DNA of 64,000 bases. Origin: Linnemannia schmuckeri. Lineage: Eukaryota; Mortierellomycota; Mortierellomycetes; Mortierellales; Mortierellaceae. Positions within the stretch are counted from its first letter, which is position 1; each line of letters opens with the position of its first letter. The translations under genes and the position numbers were made by a program. Under the pieces are notes generated by a model. The model was not told the origin of the DNA, did no database searches, and saw only the letters and a list, made by a program, of their open reading frames with translations. The DNA lies in the NCBI GenBank assembly GCA_029449235.1, contig JANATG010000001.1, positions 3,100,001 through 3,164,000 of the forward strand, given 5' to 3'. This document shows positions 45,879 to 58,285 of this stretch, in pieces.

Positions 45879-46124
45879 ACTGTGTGTGCCCTGGCATCAT
45901 CGCTTGCATTCGCAAGCATCAAATAATATTCGCAATACTTCCCAGCTGCCTCAGAACCGTAACTAATAAATAAATAAATAATACAAGTATTTTTCGTTTT
46001 CATTCGCATCCACTCCATGTTTTGAATAACTTCAACGACTATTACCGCTTACATCGTTTCTAAAGTTGTGTATTAAAATCCGTAACTGTATAAATTATCT
46101 TGTCCTGATTGTGCTTTTCTGCAC

Positions 46125-47101
46125 TCAAAGCTCCTCCTTAATATTCTCGGCAAAATAAATTCCCTCCTGCGCACTCCAAGTCTGCTCCGCAGGCTGATAC
46201 TCGCCCCGATGCGCCGCAACCTCCTGATGTCCGGGGATAGGGTTACCATACACATGGCGCGCAGAACTGCTCAAATACATCCCTGTCCCCAAATGTCTCA
46301 TCTTTACTACTGCCTCGCGTGTCCAGAACTCGTCCTTCTTGTTCGTGCATTCAACGACCCAGTTGTCACCATCATCCTGACCGTCGTAGGCAGAGACTTC
46401 CAGACCTCCGGACATAGGCGAGTGGTGATGGTGCGAGTGGAGGAACTTTTTGGTGTTGATGTGTTTCAGACGGATGGTGCTCCCGCAAGGGATTATCTCA
46501 CCGCGTTCACAAGTGTTTCCCAACTGTGCCATCACTATCCAGGGGTTAAAGGTAGGAGAGAAATAAAGAATACAAGATAAGTATTAATTGGCACAGAGTA
46601 TTCTCCAACTTAGGAAGATCCAGATATCATCGAGATAGATCCATCGCTCGATCCAAAAAAAAAGAAGGAAGAAAGAAAAAGTTACCAAGCCAGAGGGAAT
46701 TGGTGTCATCCTTTCCAGGGACGGCAGTGATGGATTGTTGTCCTGAACCGGTGCCATAGGGGATCTGATGAGAGTGCAGTTTAAAGCCCGTTTTCTCATG
46801 CGTCAACTTGATCGACGATCCACAGGTGACCTTTTGGTATTCTAGAGTTGTTCATTATTAGTTTTATGGGAGCTGACAGTTAGAAATGTATTGGGGGTCT
46901 TGAGATATGGATTGCGTGGATTGTACGTGCTTCTATTGTTGTTGTTCGAGGTGATAAGGTTCAAGTTGTAAGTGTTGATTGAAATGAAAGTGAGAGGTGA
47001 AGAAGGAGAGTTTTACCATCATCAATCTCTGGAGCTGCACCGGCGATGACGGTGCTTGCGGCGAGAGCCAGACAGGCCAGTGATGAGATGGTGTAGCGCA
47101 T
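46125..47101 (-). CDS. SDF2-like MIR-domain protein of the endoplasmic reticulum
   Basis: Exons 47101-47017, 46841-46686 and 46534-46125 encode 216 aa. A signal peptide (MRYTISSLACLALAASTVIA) is followed by three MIR motifs: VTCGSSIKLTHEKTGFKLHSH; IIPCGSTIRLKHINTKKFLHSH; and AVVKMRHLGTGMYLSSS with NPIPGHQEV. Length and motif order match stromal cell-derived factor 2 and SDF2L1, soluble ER proteins that act with Hsp40/BiP in folding quality control. The sequence ends IKEEL, close to a KDEL/HDEL-type retention signal, which supports ER residence. A protein mannosyltransferase is unlikely because no membrane segments follow. Confidence 0.9.
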
Positions 47102-47313
47102 GGCTGTGAAGTTGATGTGAAAGAAAAAAGACAGAAAGATGGTAATGGAGAAAAGAAACAACGAAGTGTGGAGTGGAAAGAAGCTTTGCTGGTTGGCTCA
47201 AATTCATTGGATGAATTAATCACTCTGTTGAATGGCCGTCACACACAGTTTTTGGCATGTGTGCCTGAATAGCGATCGATTGTCAATATATTCATAGTTG
47301 TACTATAAGATAT

Positions 47314-49930
47314 TCACCACCCATCGTTATTGCTAAAGATCTTGGACGTCTTCTTACTCGGCCGGTTGCCAAAGTGTCCCATCCGCTTGGGGCTGTGCAG
47401 CTTCTCGATCAGTTTGGGCATCCCAGGCTTGAACTCAATAAAGTCTTCCCACTCGGCCTCGTTGATCTTGATGTACTCTGTCTCGGGGAGTCCAATTCTC
47501 TCCTCAAACGCCTCCTGTCTGTTCTTTCTCGACATCTGGCTCTTTCCAGCTTCCTTCTGATCCAACTCTTGTTCGACTTCATCACCAAACTCATCATGTT
47601 CCAACTCGTCCGAAGAAGCGGCGGCAGTGTTGATATGGCTTCTAGTGATACGAGTGTTGACAGTCGGGAAGGTGCCGTCCACCAACTCGTATTCATGCTC
47701 CTGGCGAATTGACTCCTCTCCGTTCTCAAGGGCTGGCAGACGGTGTTTCATGAATCCCATCCTCTCCAGGAAGCTAGTCGACACCGCTGGTCTCTCCTGA
47801 ACTCCAAACGCCGAAATATACTCGTCTGCCGATTCAAGGATCTGTTTTCTGTCTGTGCTCCCAATCTTGGGTCCGACCGTCAAATCTAGGGAGGAAATAG
47901 CACAAAGACTTAATATCAAGCGATATGAGATGACGAAAAACAACATGTCAACTGTTTTTTCGACAAACAAGAAACATACTGTAACCTAAGAATGCGGTGT
48001 AGGCGCTCTTGGCCAACTTCTCGTCGACTTTGGAAAGCGCCTTCTTAAATCCACGATCCAGACTCTCTCCCAGAACAACACTCTCCCAGTCACTGTACTG
48101 TTCCTCGCGCTTCACAACGCTGAACAGCGGAGATGGCTTGAGTTGGTGCTCAATGAATCCTTTATCTAGCTCGCCCAGAATCAAAACTCCCTTGCCCTGC
48201 TCATCGTCGCTGGCACCTCCTTTCTTGTTCTTCACCTTCCGATCTCCGCGTCCTGTCCGCCCAATGCGATGAATGTAGTGATCCAGTGATAAAGGAGCGC
48301 CCACCTGAATGATCAAGCCGACTCCAGGGTAATCTACACCCCTGGCCGAGATGTCAGAGGTAAATAGAACAGCAGGCGTCATAATGTTCTTGAAGTTGCG
48401 ACTCGTCAATGTCCGCTCACGCTGACTCTTGGCTGAATGAATCTCAAACACCGACAGCTCCTTCCCCATCGACAACTTGGCAAACACCTTGGCGTACAAC
48501 TGGGCTCCTCGTGTTGTTGGCAAGAAGACCATAATCTTGTTCTTGTGTGTGTTGACTGGCGCCACCGTAGGCTGAATAGGCGCGCCTCCTGTTGTTGACG
48601 ATTTGGGTTTCATCAACAAGGTCTGCTCATGCACAAAGTCCATGTCACTCAAGAGGTGGTCATTGATGATACGGCGAACAAGGGCAACATGAGACTGATA
48701 TGGCGCAAAGCAGTATCCTTGACGGGTCGCAAGGTTCAAGTTGATGTCCTTGGATCCAACAGTATCGATGATGATCGGGCCTTGTCGTTCCTTGCCCTTT
48801 TTGTGGAGGGCGACTTCCAGAAGCGAGTCCATCTTGGAGTCGACAGTTGCAGAGAACAGGAACGTTTGACGATCCTTGGGCATAGTTTCCAAAATGGTGT
48901 CCAATTCCTTCCTGAACCCCAACTGAAGAATTGTGTCTGCTTCATCCAACACAAGCTATCGTGAATCAAAAAGAGCCAAGTGCAAGTTAGATGGCTGCAA
49001 TTATTTATCCAAACATTGCCAACAGAAGCATTGCAATCCACGACGTACAATTTTGGACTCCTTGATCTTGGCCGCAAACTCGTTGTTCCCGAGCAAATCC
49101 TTCATACGCCCAGGAGTGGCTACGATAAACTCTGCAGGCTCCTTCGAGATCCGATCCAGTTGTGATCCCTTGCCGTATCCACCAACCAAGTGCTGCACGC
49201 CCCAGCCAAGCGGACCCAGCAGCTTTCCCGCTTCCTCCGAGATCTGCAGGGCCAACTCGCGCGTCGGTGCAATGATAACACAGCCAATCTTGCCCTTCAT
49301 CTTGATACTCTCCACATCTGGCAACGCCATCAGGGACTCGAGCGCTGCCATCAAAAACGCCAGCGTCTTTCCTGTTCCTGTTTTGGCCTTGACAAGGAGG
49401 TCGCGCGAGGTCGGCAGGGTCGAGAGCACGCTTAATTGGACCTTCGACATATATTCATGCCCGAATGTCAATTGGATCGCTGAAAGTGTTGATGGCTGCA
49501 AGTTTTTAAGGTCGGTGAAAGGTCTGGTGTACTCCAATGATGATCCGGATAAGGAAGAGTCGGGCTCAATTGAAGACCTTGTTGGAGCGGAGGCAGGGCC
49601 CTGCTGCAAGGTGGCCAGAGATCTCATTTGCATGCGGGGTATTGTGTGAGAGTTCGATATGGGAGTGATGTATGTGTGCTGGTGGGCATGGCCAGAAAGA
49701 CGGCATGGGCTCGATTTTTCATAAAGCGATCCTTGCGGGCGTAACCGGAGTACAGAATTGGGTTTAGCTCCTGCGCTGGTGCTGTGCGTTTTTTGTAGCC
49801 GAGAGAATGCCCTTTGTTGTCCAAGATCCTGTCTAAGGCTTGACGTACGGCATATTGACAGTGAAGGCAAGCAGCACTGAGTCGATGTGTGCGAGATCCA
49901 GTTCCTGAGAATGAAAGTAGAGAATGTCAT
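47314..49930 (-). CDS. DEAD-box RNA helicase, probably mitochondrial (Mss116/Cyt-19 type)
   Basis: Exons 49930-49049, 48955-47980 and 47885-47314 encode 809 aa. The first 110 or so residues are basic and Ser/Arg-rich, lack acidic residues early and look like a mitochondrial presequence (MTFSTFILRNWISHTST). All helicase motifs are present: Q-region, AKTGTGKT (I), PTRELA (Ia), GG, ATPGRMKDLL (Ib), LDEADTILQLGF (II), SATVD (III), MVFLPTTRGAQL (IV), TSDISARGVDYP (V) and HRIGRTGRGD (VI). A basic/acidic C-terminal tail follows. Such helicases act as RNA chaperones for mitochondrial intron splicing and translation. Mitochondrial location is an inference from the N-terminus. Confidence 0.88.
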
Positions 49931-50112
49931 GGTGAAGGTGAAGTGATCAGAAAAAAAAACGATCAGAGAAAATGGTGGCAAATTCGAGCAGGCGTGACTG
50001 CTGAGCAAGGATAAAATTGCTAAAAATGTTTAATGGGTTGTTGTTGTGTGTGTGTGAAAGTGGGTTTACTACGGAAAAGAAAAAAGTTGGTGTTGGGTAC
50101 CTTCCCAGAAAT

Positions 50113-52298
50113 CTATTGCGTCTTGGCAGCTGCGCGGACAGGGTCAAAGTAAGGGTGCTCCATAGCCTCAGCGGCCGTCAAGCGCTCCTGGTGATCATAG
50201 CGAAGCAACTTATCCAGGAAATCAATGGCCGCGTTCGAAACGAAGCGCTGGTTCTCTGGCGTCACAAATTTGCTCCATGGCTTGCGGGGATATCTTCCAA
50301 GAATCTCATCGTAGTGAACATCCAGCTCCAGATCATACTTCTCCAAGTAAGCAAACAGCTCGTTGGTACCGAGAACACGAGCAATCTTGACAAGCTGATC
50401 ATAGTTGTCGTGTCCGTGGAAGAATGGCTCCTTGCGGAAAATCTATTTTCAGCAATGGCAAACAATTGAAACGAAAGGTAAAAAAGAGAGAGGGCATACG
50501 CATGTCAGTAAACAAATTACTATCGCCTGGTTGTGTTTTAGCATCGTCCTTCTCGTCTCTCAATTTTTTTTCGCCAAAATGTCTCAGAGCGACAACATAC
50601 CATGCTGGCGAACATGGCGCCCAAACTCCACATATCCAAAGAGTAGTCATATTCCTGGAAATCGACAAGCAATTCTGGGCCCTTAAAGTAGCGCGATGCA
50701 ACTCTGACGTTGTACTCTGTGCCGGGGTGGTAGAATTCGGCCAAACCCCAATCGATCAAACGAAGCTATCAATTAGAAGAATAATATAAACCACATCAGC
50801 TCTCCGTTTCCAATGAGCACTTAGAATGTCCTTGGCGCCTGTTTTGGCATCAGATCTGTGTCCTTGCTGCACTTGCGGGGCTCTTTGTCCTATGTGACCA
50901 GTCCTCCTAGTACTGTCGCATATCATACCTTGCGCTTCTCGTGCTCGATCATGACGTTGTGGGGCTTGACATCGCGATGCATAATACCCTTCGAGTGGCA
51001 GAAATCCAAAGCCTAGTATAAGGTAATGATTTGCAGTCGAAGGCGTTAGAAACGTTGAATGACACTAGGTTGACTGATAGGCACAAGAAGCAATATTATG
51101 ACCATCATGGCGGTTACCTTCAGGAGCTCAAAGATGTAGAAGCGGACATCAAAGTCGGTGAACTTGGGGTAAAGGATCTTGAAGTCGGTGTTGTTGACGC
51201 ACTCAAAGACCAACGAAGGGGTCTTGGACTAAAGAAGACAATCCGAGAATGAGGAAGAGAGTGAGTGAAACGACTTTTCGCAATAATATCAACCATCCAG
51301 AGCAACATAAGAATGCGCAACCACTGCGGCAAGTCTTCCGTCACCATACCTGAGGATCGCGGACAACGTCGAAGAGGGTAATGACATTGGGACCTCCGGC
51401 CAAGTTCTGGAGAATCTTGATCTCACGCTTGATCTTCTTTTTCTTGACGGGCTTCAGGACCTTAATGCAGCACTTTTCGTTGTTGACAGTGTTGAAACCT
51501 TCAAAGACTTCAGAGTACTTGCCGCGTCCGACCTTGCGCACGATCTCGTAGTTGTCCTGGACACTATTGTTTTATATACATATGAAGTTGTGAAATTAAT
51601 AAAAGGAGTACTTTGTCATTGCCAAGGTTCACGTAAAAGGAGAGGAGGGAGAGGGAAGAAGGGAGGGAGGGAGGGAGGCATAAACACACAAGAGGTGTCG
51701 ATGTTGCGGCATTTAGTCCAGATTTCGTTATTCTTTCAACTGATACCGACGTGCAGAGAATAAAAGAGCGCAGTTTGTTGTTTTGTTGTTTATCGTCACT
51801 TCAAAAAGACTTTCAACATCCATCCGCTTGGTTACAGTGATGTCTTCAAATGAGTCCATGCTGAAGTCCTGCTTCTCTCTAGTCCAGAAAATTGTGAGGA
51901 AGCTTGGCAAACTGGTCGAGAATGTCGAATCCACAGAAGCAATCTGCACTTTGATTTGCCGAAATACAATCACAGTGTGGCCTGTCACGAGATCAGCTTT
52001 GGAAAGATGATGACAGGCTGAAATAGATGTGTTGGTCGGTGCCACTGCTGCAAAAGTCTTTTCTTTTTCCTTGTTGCGTTCCATGTTCACTTTGACTAGA
52101 GGTATGGTGTTCCCGAGTGGATGTTTCCCTCACAGACGTAAGAGATGGTCTGGGTAGGAGATATGTATACTGTGTGTTGTAAAAGTGTGTTTTTTCAGCT
52201 TACCCCCACTGAACCTGGAGATTGTCATAGTCCCAGTATTCTTTCTGGAGAGTCTCGTTGACGTTCGCATACACACGTGCGACGCTTCCAGTTGGCAT
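50113..52298 (-). CDS. CKA1: casein kinase II catalytic subunit alpha
   Basis: Exons 52298-52204, 51563-51350, 51228-51118, 51012-50929, 50765-50601 and 50442-50113 encode 332 aa, the usual CK2 alpha size. Start MPTGSVARVYANVNE. Kinase motifs: VGRGKYSEVFEG (Gly loop), CIKVLKPVKKKKIKRE (CK2-specific Lys-rich segment), MHRDVKPHNVMIEHEKRK (catalytic loop), DWGLAEFYHPG (DWG, the CK2 form of DFG), VASRYFKGPELL (substrate-binding loop) and DYSLDMWSLG. CK2 is a constitutive acidophilic Ser/Thr kinase in nucleus and cytoplasm. Intron 1 is long (640 nt) and holds no motif-bearing frame. Divergent from the bHLH gene. Confidence 0.96.
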
Positions 52299-53039
52299 TG
52301 TAGAGTCCTGCTGCTGTCCCAATCCGGAGGTGAAGGTGAAGAATCAGATAAGGTAAGAGAGTGAGTCTGCTAGTGGTGAATGACGCAGCAGAGAAAGAGA
52401 AAGGGTGAGAGGAGAGAGGGCGGGTAGCTGAGATGGCGAAGGAGTCAGCGGAAGAAGAACCAAAGAAAAAAAAGCAAAGGAAAAAAAATGAATGTCCTTC
52501 TGTTGAAGGCGACTCACAACAAAAAATGAGAGGCTTTTCTCTTTTTGTTCAAATCATGTGATACAGCCATGGGTATCTGAGAAGGCCATTTGATACAAGA
52601 CCCTTAAACAAGCTATCCTGTTCACAGAAATCATTTCCTGCATTTTTTTTCCTTTTTGCTTTTGAACTTACATTCAAAGTGGTACAAAGAAAGGGAACAA
52701 CCCTGACTGGATGCTGTGGATGGTACGCTCTGTTATTTTCTTCATACTTTTTTTCTTACTCGTCTTTATTCATTCAATTCTGTGGGCGGTGTCAAGGGAG
52801 CTATCTGTACCAGCGTGCACCTTGCAGCACCACATCACAAATCAAACGATTTCCATTATAGATCTGTTATCAAGTGAATAAAGTTTGCTCCTTGTCCATC
52901 CTTCGCACCTTCACATCCTCACCCTCTACCCTTTTACTTCTTCACGGACACCAGTATAAATACCGTCGTCGATCCCACTCCTCCCTTCTTTCTTCACACT
53001 TTATTTTTTGTCCATTAACGCATCCTTACCTACCTTGCA
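52299..53039. promoter_or_regulatory. divergent promoter region, CK2 alpha and bHLH gene
   Basis: 0.74 kb with purine-rich sequence on the CK2 side and a CT-rich, probably transcribed leader before 53040. No exon-like frame and no specific site recognised. Confidence 0.5.
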
Positions 53040-54056
53040 ATGGCCTCTTCAACACCCCCTTCAAACAGCAAGAACGTCTTTCGTCTTCACGGCGTCAACG
53101 TCCTCAACAAAAATGATGTTGATTCTATTGCCCGCCTCACCGCGCTCGAGAAACGCCGCGCCGCACATATCGTCGATGAGCGTCTCCGTCGTGACACAAT
53201 GAATCAGCTCATGGCCGAGCTTGGTCATCTCGCTGAAGGCTCTGCAGCCGAGGTACAGGCTCAATTAGAGCTCGAGCAGTCGATTCCCAATCCCGATGGT
53301 TCTGAGAAGCGAGCCATTGTCAAGTCCAATGCGATCACAACTCTCCGCAACGCCATTGCCGAGATCCATCGTCTCCGCAGTGAGGTTGGCCTCAAGAGAT
53401 TGGCATCATACAAGGAGGTCCTTGTTTCATACCGCTCCTCCCCCTTGTCTGGATCGTCACCCTCCCGGCGAATCAAACGCCCAGAAGCAGATCAGTTTAC
53501 ATCGGCGCCAATGTCGACTTCACCGCCGTACAACGCACAGTGCCACCATAACCAACCTTACCGCCACAGCGAACCTTACCGCCACAGCGAACCTCACCAT
53601 GAGACATTCCCCCCTGTGTCTACCATCCGTTCTCCTCTTCACTCTCCTCCAAATGTTGCCCCATACGAGTATAACCAATCCATTCCTCCTCAAACCTCTC
53701 CTCCTCTCTTTTCAACGCCTGAATCCTTGAACTATCAGGGTTCGTCCTCTTCCTCTTCTTCCTTCGCTACTTCCCACAATTTGTTACAGCAGCGGCCAAA
53801 CCTACATCAACGCCAACAGCCCGCTCGTCAGCGCATCTACCTACCCTGGTGCAGCCATCTGGCCTCTTCATACCCTCCACTGAGACCCATCCCTCCCACG
53901 ACGGCCGTTCCCCAACCTCAGCCTCAACCTCAACCTCAGCCTCAACCTCAATCTCAACCTCAGCTTCAGCTTTACCCTCACAACCCAGAGGAGAACTCTT
54001 CTTACTCTTCCTTCTCTTCCTTTTCCTCCTCGCCACCTCATTATACAAACTCATAA
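53040..54056 (+). CDS. bHLH-domain transcription factor-like protein
   Basis: Single exon, 338 aa. A bHLH region lies at about residues 35-115: basic part LEKRRAAHIVDERLRRDTMN, helix 1 QLMAELGHLAE, a long loop containing SIPNPDGSEKRAIVK, and helix 2 SNAITTLRNAIAEIHRLRSEV. The rest is low-complexity: SSPLSGSSPSRR, repeated PYRHSEP, and a perfect PQ dipeptide run near residue 285-305. It would bind E-box-like DNA as a dimer. The basic region lacks the standard H-x3-E-x2-RR spacing seen in Myc types unless His in AAHIVDERLRR serves (H-x3-E-x-LRR), which fits well. No target or pathway can be named. Confidence 0.75.
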   Translation: MASSTPPSNSKNVFRLHGVNVLNKNDVDSIARLTALEKRRAAHIVDERLRRDTMNQLMAELGHLAEGSAAEVQAQLELEQSIPNPDGSEKRAIVKSNAITTLRNAIAEIHRLRSEVGLKRLASYKEVLVSYRSSPLSGSSPSRRIKRPEADQFTSAPMSTSPPYNAQCHHNQPYRHSEPYRHSEPHHETFPPVSTIRSPLHSPPNVAPYEYNQSIPPQTSPPLFSTPESLNYQGSSSSSSSFATSHNLLQQRPNLHQRQQPARQRIYLPWCSHLASSYPPLRPIPPTTAVPQPQPQPQPQPQPQSQPQLQLYPHNPEENSSYSSFSSFSSSPPHYTNS

Positions 54057-56191
54057 ACGACCTCTTGCTCATTTTCATGTTTTTCATTTCCCATACCAAA
54101 TTTATTCAAAGTAGCAGTTGTATGTATCATCATAATAAAGCGAATGAAGCGCCTTGAGTTCTCTTTTACGCCCATTGCCCCTCTTTCATCCTCATTACCT
54201 AGTACTTTCGATCCTACATGGTGTTTTGCTGCCAAGTCGGAACTTATCAAAGAAACATTACGCAAAAAGGGTCATCCGTATTTTCTATGCTCACTTTCTA
54301 CCTCTGTTTTTTACTCCCGCGTTTTTTTTCTGCTCATCCTACGCGAGCCTTCCAGGGTCGATCCACGGACATCATGGACGCATGTTTTTAAAGTGTAAAG
54401 AATAGTCTTCTTATCTTTATTATGAACACCACTTAACTTAATGATAAATCTTATCGTTTGAGTTAGAATTATTCATCGCAGTTGTTTGCTTTGCACTCGA
54501 ACATTTTGGTCCCTGTTGCATCAGCAATACTATCTTCGCCTGAGAAGAAGAAAGAGACTTCGTTTCCTTCGTTCATCACTTTTTTTTTTCTTATTAGCGT
54601 GCATCGAAAAAAAAAATTCGTTCATTTTGTTTGTTTGTCTGTTTGTTTGTTTGTTTGTTTGTTGAAAATCGGCGTCAACATCCGGGATCTATTCACACAG
54701 ACAGACAGGAACAGAGACGGGCAGACAGACAACAGATAGTCAGACTAGTGGAAGGGGACTTGAGGGAAAATGGTAGCAACGAAGGCACTAAAAAACCTGG
54801 CCCTTCAGGAGCAAAAGAAACACCCACGACGAAAGGAAAAAACAAAAAGGCATAACGTATCAGCCCAAATTGTAGTCTGGGATAGAGTTGAAAATAAATT
54901 TCAGAGATACCTTTTTTTTTATCACTCCGATTTCTCCTCGCAGGCAGTAAGCAAGCTCCCCTCATTTTTTTTTCCCACTTCCGCCCTTTTTGGGTTCCCC
55001 ATTCTCTCCGAGCACGTTGTTTTCACCTTGTTGTCCATGTCATTTTTTCATGTCTAGTAATTCCCTCTCTTTTTTTCGCATTACACAAGAGAACAGAAGG
55101 AAAAAAGAAGATTTGATTGGCCCAATCCAGAAGTCTTGGCATGCGTTCTTTAAAACAGTAAAACACAAAGCGCCAAGAGACAGTCCATGAACAAAAAAGT
55201 GAATAAAATGTTCTGTTTAAACTTTGTCGGATTAGGAGGACAAAGTTTTTTGTGGGCGCTGGACAAACGCAAAACAAAGAAAATGAAGAGTCGAAAAGCT
55301 TTTCAAGTGCATGACGGATAGACGGATGGGCTTGAGAGTTTATGGACGTTCTCAGACATTGAGGAGCATACGCTAGCTGCGTATGTGCTGAACTGATGTG
55401 GGTGCGAGGGTGGGTTGTCGTACGATCGTGTGGCAGTGTAATCAAGGGTCATCATCTATCATCAGTGCTTTTTGCCTGATAGTGTTTCCTTCGGGGTAGG
55501 TTTGGTTTTTTTAGTCGTGTGTTGATGCGTATGTGTCTGATAAAATCTTTTTTTGATCGCGTAAGATCGCATTGTTGGTGGGTGGGACGGGCGCAGGGAG
55601 AGCAATGCTGCAGTAGCAAGGGAGGCGGAAGGGGGGTGGGTGAAGAAAGGAAGGAGGAGAGGACGAAGAAGAGGAAGAAAGGGAGGAAGAGAGGAAGGAA
55701 AAAAAGAAACACCGACGAAAATGAAAACAAAGAGGCATAGACGCGCGCAGTGGTATTTCTGGAGAGTAACAAGGGGGCGTATTGATCGATGTTGAGATCA
55801 CAGACCGGAAAGACGCGTTTTTTTGAGTGCGTTTTCTACGAGCAAAACGAGGCTAGTTTTCTACAAGAATGCCACATTTTTGAATCCAGTGACGTGATCA
55901 AAAGGAGCACGAATTGCTCCTGGGAAAGTGGTCTCCTCTCCTCTCGCTCCATTGGATACAACTTCTTCGTACCCCGCTCGACTCTTTCTTTCTTTCGTAC
56001 TTTCTCCTTTCTTTTTCTCACCCCACCCCACCCCTCTCCTCTCCCCTCCTCTCACCATTATCCGCTTTCTGCGCCAAGGACAAGGATTCCAAGGACTCAT
56101 TCACACCTCCCGGATCCTCATCAACAGGCAACCCCTCCCATCTCGATCTCGATTTGATCTCCATCTCTTCACACCACTTAACTTTTCCACA
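54057..56191. other. 2.1-kb intergenic region, nothing certain
   Basis: Contains a (TTTG)n tract (about 54627-54665), imperfect (ACAG)n-like repeats near 54695-54735, a GA-rich tract (55620-55740) and the CT-rich leader of the DPP III gene (55980-56060). Short frames on both strands lack motifs. Confidence 0.45.
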
Positions 56192-58110
56192 ATGACTACC
56201 AACACCGCCGCCGTTTCCCCTCTCTCCAAGCAGCTCGCCCGCTTCAAGGAAATCCAGGTCGGAGGCGCCCAGTACCTCGACCGTCTTACCTCTGGTGACC
56301 GCGAGGCCATCCCCCTCTTGGTCCAGGTTGGCAAGCTGATCGATTCTATCTACATCCGTCAGCACTGGTCCGGGAACGAGGCTCTTCACGCCCACATCTT
56401 GGGCCAGGAACCCCGCGATGCCAAGCTCGAGTTGGGTCTGGAGTTGTTCAAGGGTCCCTGGGGTCTGGACGAGGAGAAGTTCATCAAGTCAATCAAGGAG
56501 CAGGACCAGGACGGTCATATCCACGAGAAGATTCATATCCCTCACGAGCCTCCACAGCACGGAAACTACTACCCTGACGATATCAAAAAGCAGGAGTACC
56601 TGGACTGGGTTGCCAGCTTAGAGGGCCAGGACAAGATTAATGCCGAGAGCTATTACCATGTCATCAAGAGGGATGCCAAGACTGGACAGTTGTACGCTGT
56701 TCCTTACTCGGAGGAGTACAAGGACTTCCTTGTCCCTGCATCCAAGTTGATGACCCAGGCTGCCCGTCTTGTCAGCGACCAGTCCTTGGCCAAGTTCTTG
56801 AAGTCTAGGGCCGATGCCTTTATCAGCAATGATTATGTCCAGTCCGATGTTGACTGGCTGAGAATCAGCAAGGAGTCTGCTCTTGATGTCACTGCCGGAC
56901 CCTACGAGGTGTGTGGTTTTCTTTGAATTTCTCCCACGCCCCCCTTTTTTTTTATTCCAAACATGCACACGTTCTGAGCCGGAGATTAATGGTTCATTCA
57001 ATTGCCTTTAGAACTACACTGACAAAATGTTCTCGATCCGTGCTGCCTACGAGTTCTACTTGCACGCCCGTGATTTCGCCTCGTCGGCCATCTTGGCCAA
57101 GTTCTCGAGCCGTCTTCAGGATATGGAGGACCAGTTGCCCGTCGATGAGCTCTACAAGGCCAAGGGTCTTCATCCCCCCGCCATTGTCACCGTCAACCAG
57201 CTTTACTCTGGTGGAGATGTTGCAGTCCCCATGACTGCTGCTTACAACTTGCCCAACGACGAGGCGCCCATCAAGATTGCCGGCTCCAAGTTGGTGATCA
57301 TCAAGAACGTCCAGGAGGGCAAGTTCCAGAGCGTTCTTCTCCCCATTGCCCACCAGGTCTTGGATGCTGAGCAGGTCAAGAAGGTCGAGTTTGAGGCTTT
57401 TTTCCAGCACGTCCTGATGCACGAAGTTGCTCACTCTCTTGGACCTCACTTCTTGGTCCACGACAAGGAGAAGAAGGTCCGCACTGCTTTGGAGGAGTAT
57501 CACTCTGCCATGGAGGAGGCCAAGGCTGGTAAGCTTTTCTTTTTCAAATTTGCATCGCATGTCATGCCAATTTTTTTTTGTCTGTCAGAGCAAAAATTCG
57601 ATGCACGTCGCACTTCTAATAAAAAACCTATTGGTTTTTTTCTCTTTCTTCCTCTCCACAAATGTCACACAAATAGACATTGTAGGTCTCTACGCTGTCG
57701 GATTGTTGCTCAAGGACGGAACCCTCTCCGGCGGACCCGATGCCGCATCCTTCTACATGACTTACCTTGCCTCTGCCTTCCGCTCGATCCGTTTCGGCAT
57801 CACCGAGGCCCACGGTTTGGGCCAGGCCATGCAGTTCGAGTATTTGAAGGAGCAAGGCGGATTCGCTTACGATAGTGAGACCAAGAAGTTCCGTGTTGTG
57901 ATGGACAAGATTGAGGAGGCCGTCAAGTCATTGACTACCCGGATCCTTGTCCTTCAGGGTGATGGTGATAAGCAGAAGGTCAAGGAGTTTGTGGACCGCT
58001 ATGGAATCATCTCTCCTGAGGTCAAGGAGGCCTTGAACACTCTTGAGAACTTGGGTGTCCCTGTTGATGTTTACCCTCGCTACCGTATCCTCAAGGATGG
58101 TACCCTGTAA
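56192..58110 (+). CDS. dipeptidyl peptidase III-like metallopeptidase (family M49)
   Basis: Exons 56192-56908, 57012-57528 and 57677-58110 encode 555 aa. Conserved features: FEAFFQHVLMHEVAHSLGPH near residue 370 (zinc-binding HExxH with catalytic Glu) and AMEEAKADIVGLYAVG near 405 (third ligand Glu in the E-E-x2-A-D/E motif). Also GYY-like N-terminal strands and an EAHGLGQAMQFEYLKEQGGF block. Classical DPP III has the hexapeptide HExxxH; here it is the pentapeptide HEVAH, as in the shorter bacterial M49 form. The family removes dipeptides from oligopeptide N-termini in the cytosol. Length is below the usual 700 or so of yeast and animal enzymes, consistent with the short subgroup. AATAAA-type signal after the stop. 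Confidence 0.85.
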
Positions 58111-58285
58111 ATGGAGGGATTAACGATACACACTCGCAATAACAATACAGAGCGCATTTTTCATGTAAAATAAACTTTCTTCAACAAATCAATGCTACGT
58201 AAAAAAAATCTATGTTGGAAAAATACAGTTGTGCAACAAAAAAAAAAAAGAAAACTTACTAATGTTTTGATAACCTTGGAAGTAC

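Noticed and set aside
51566..52203. Frames inside CK2 alpha intron 1 as a nested gene
   Set aside because: Open frames of 75-120 codons exist on both strands, but none has a motif or splice structure.
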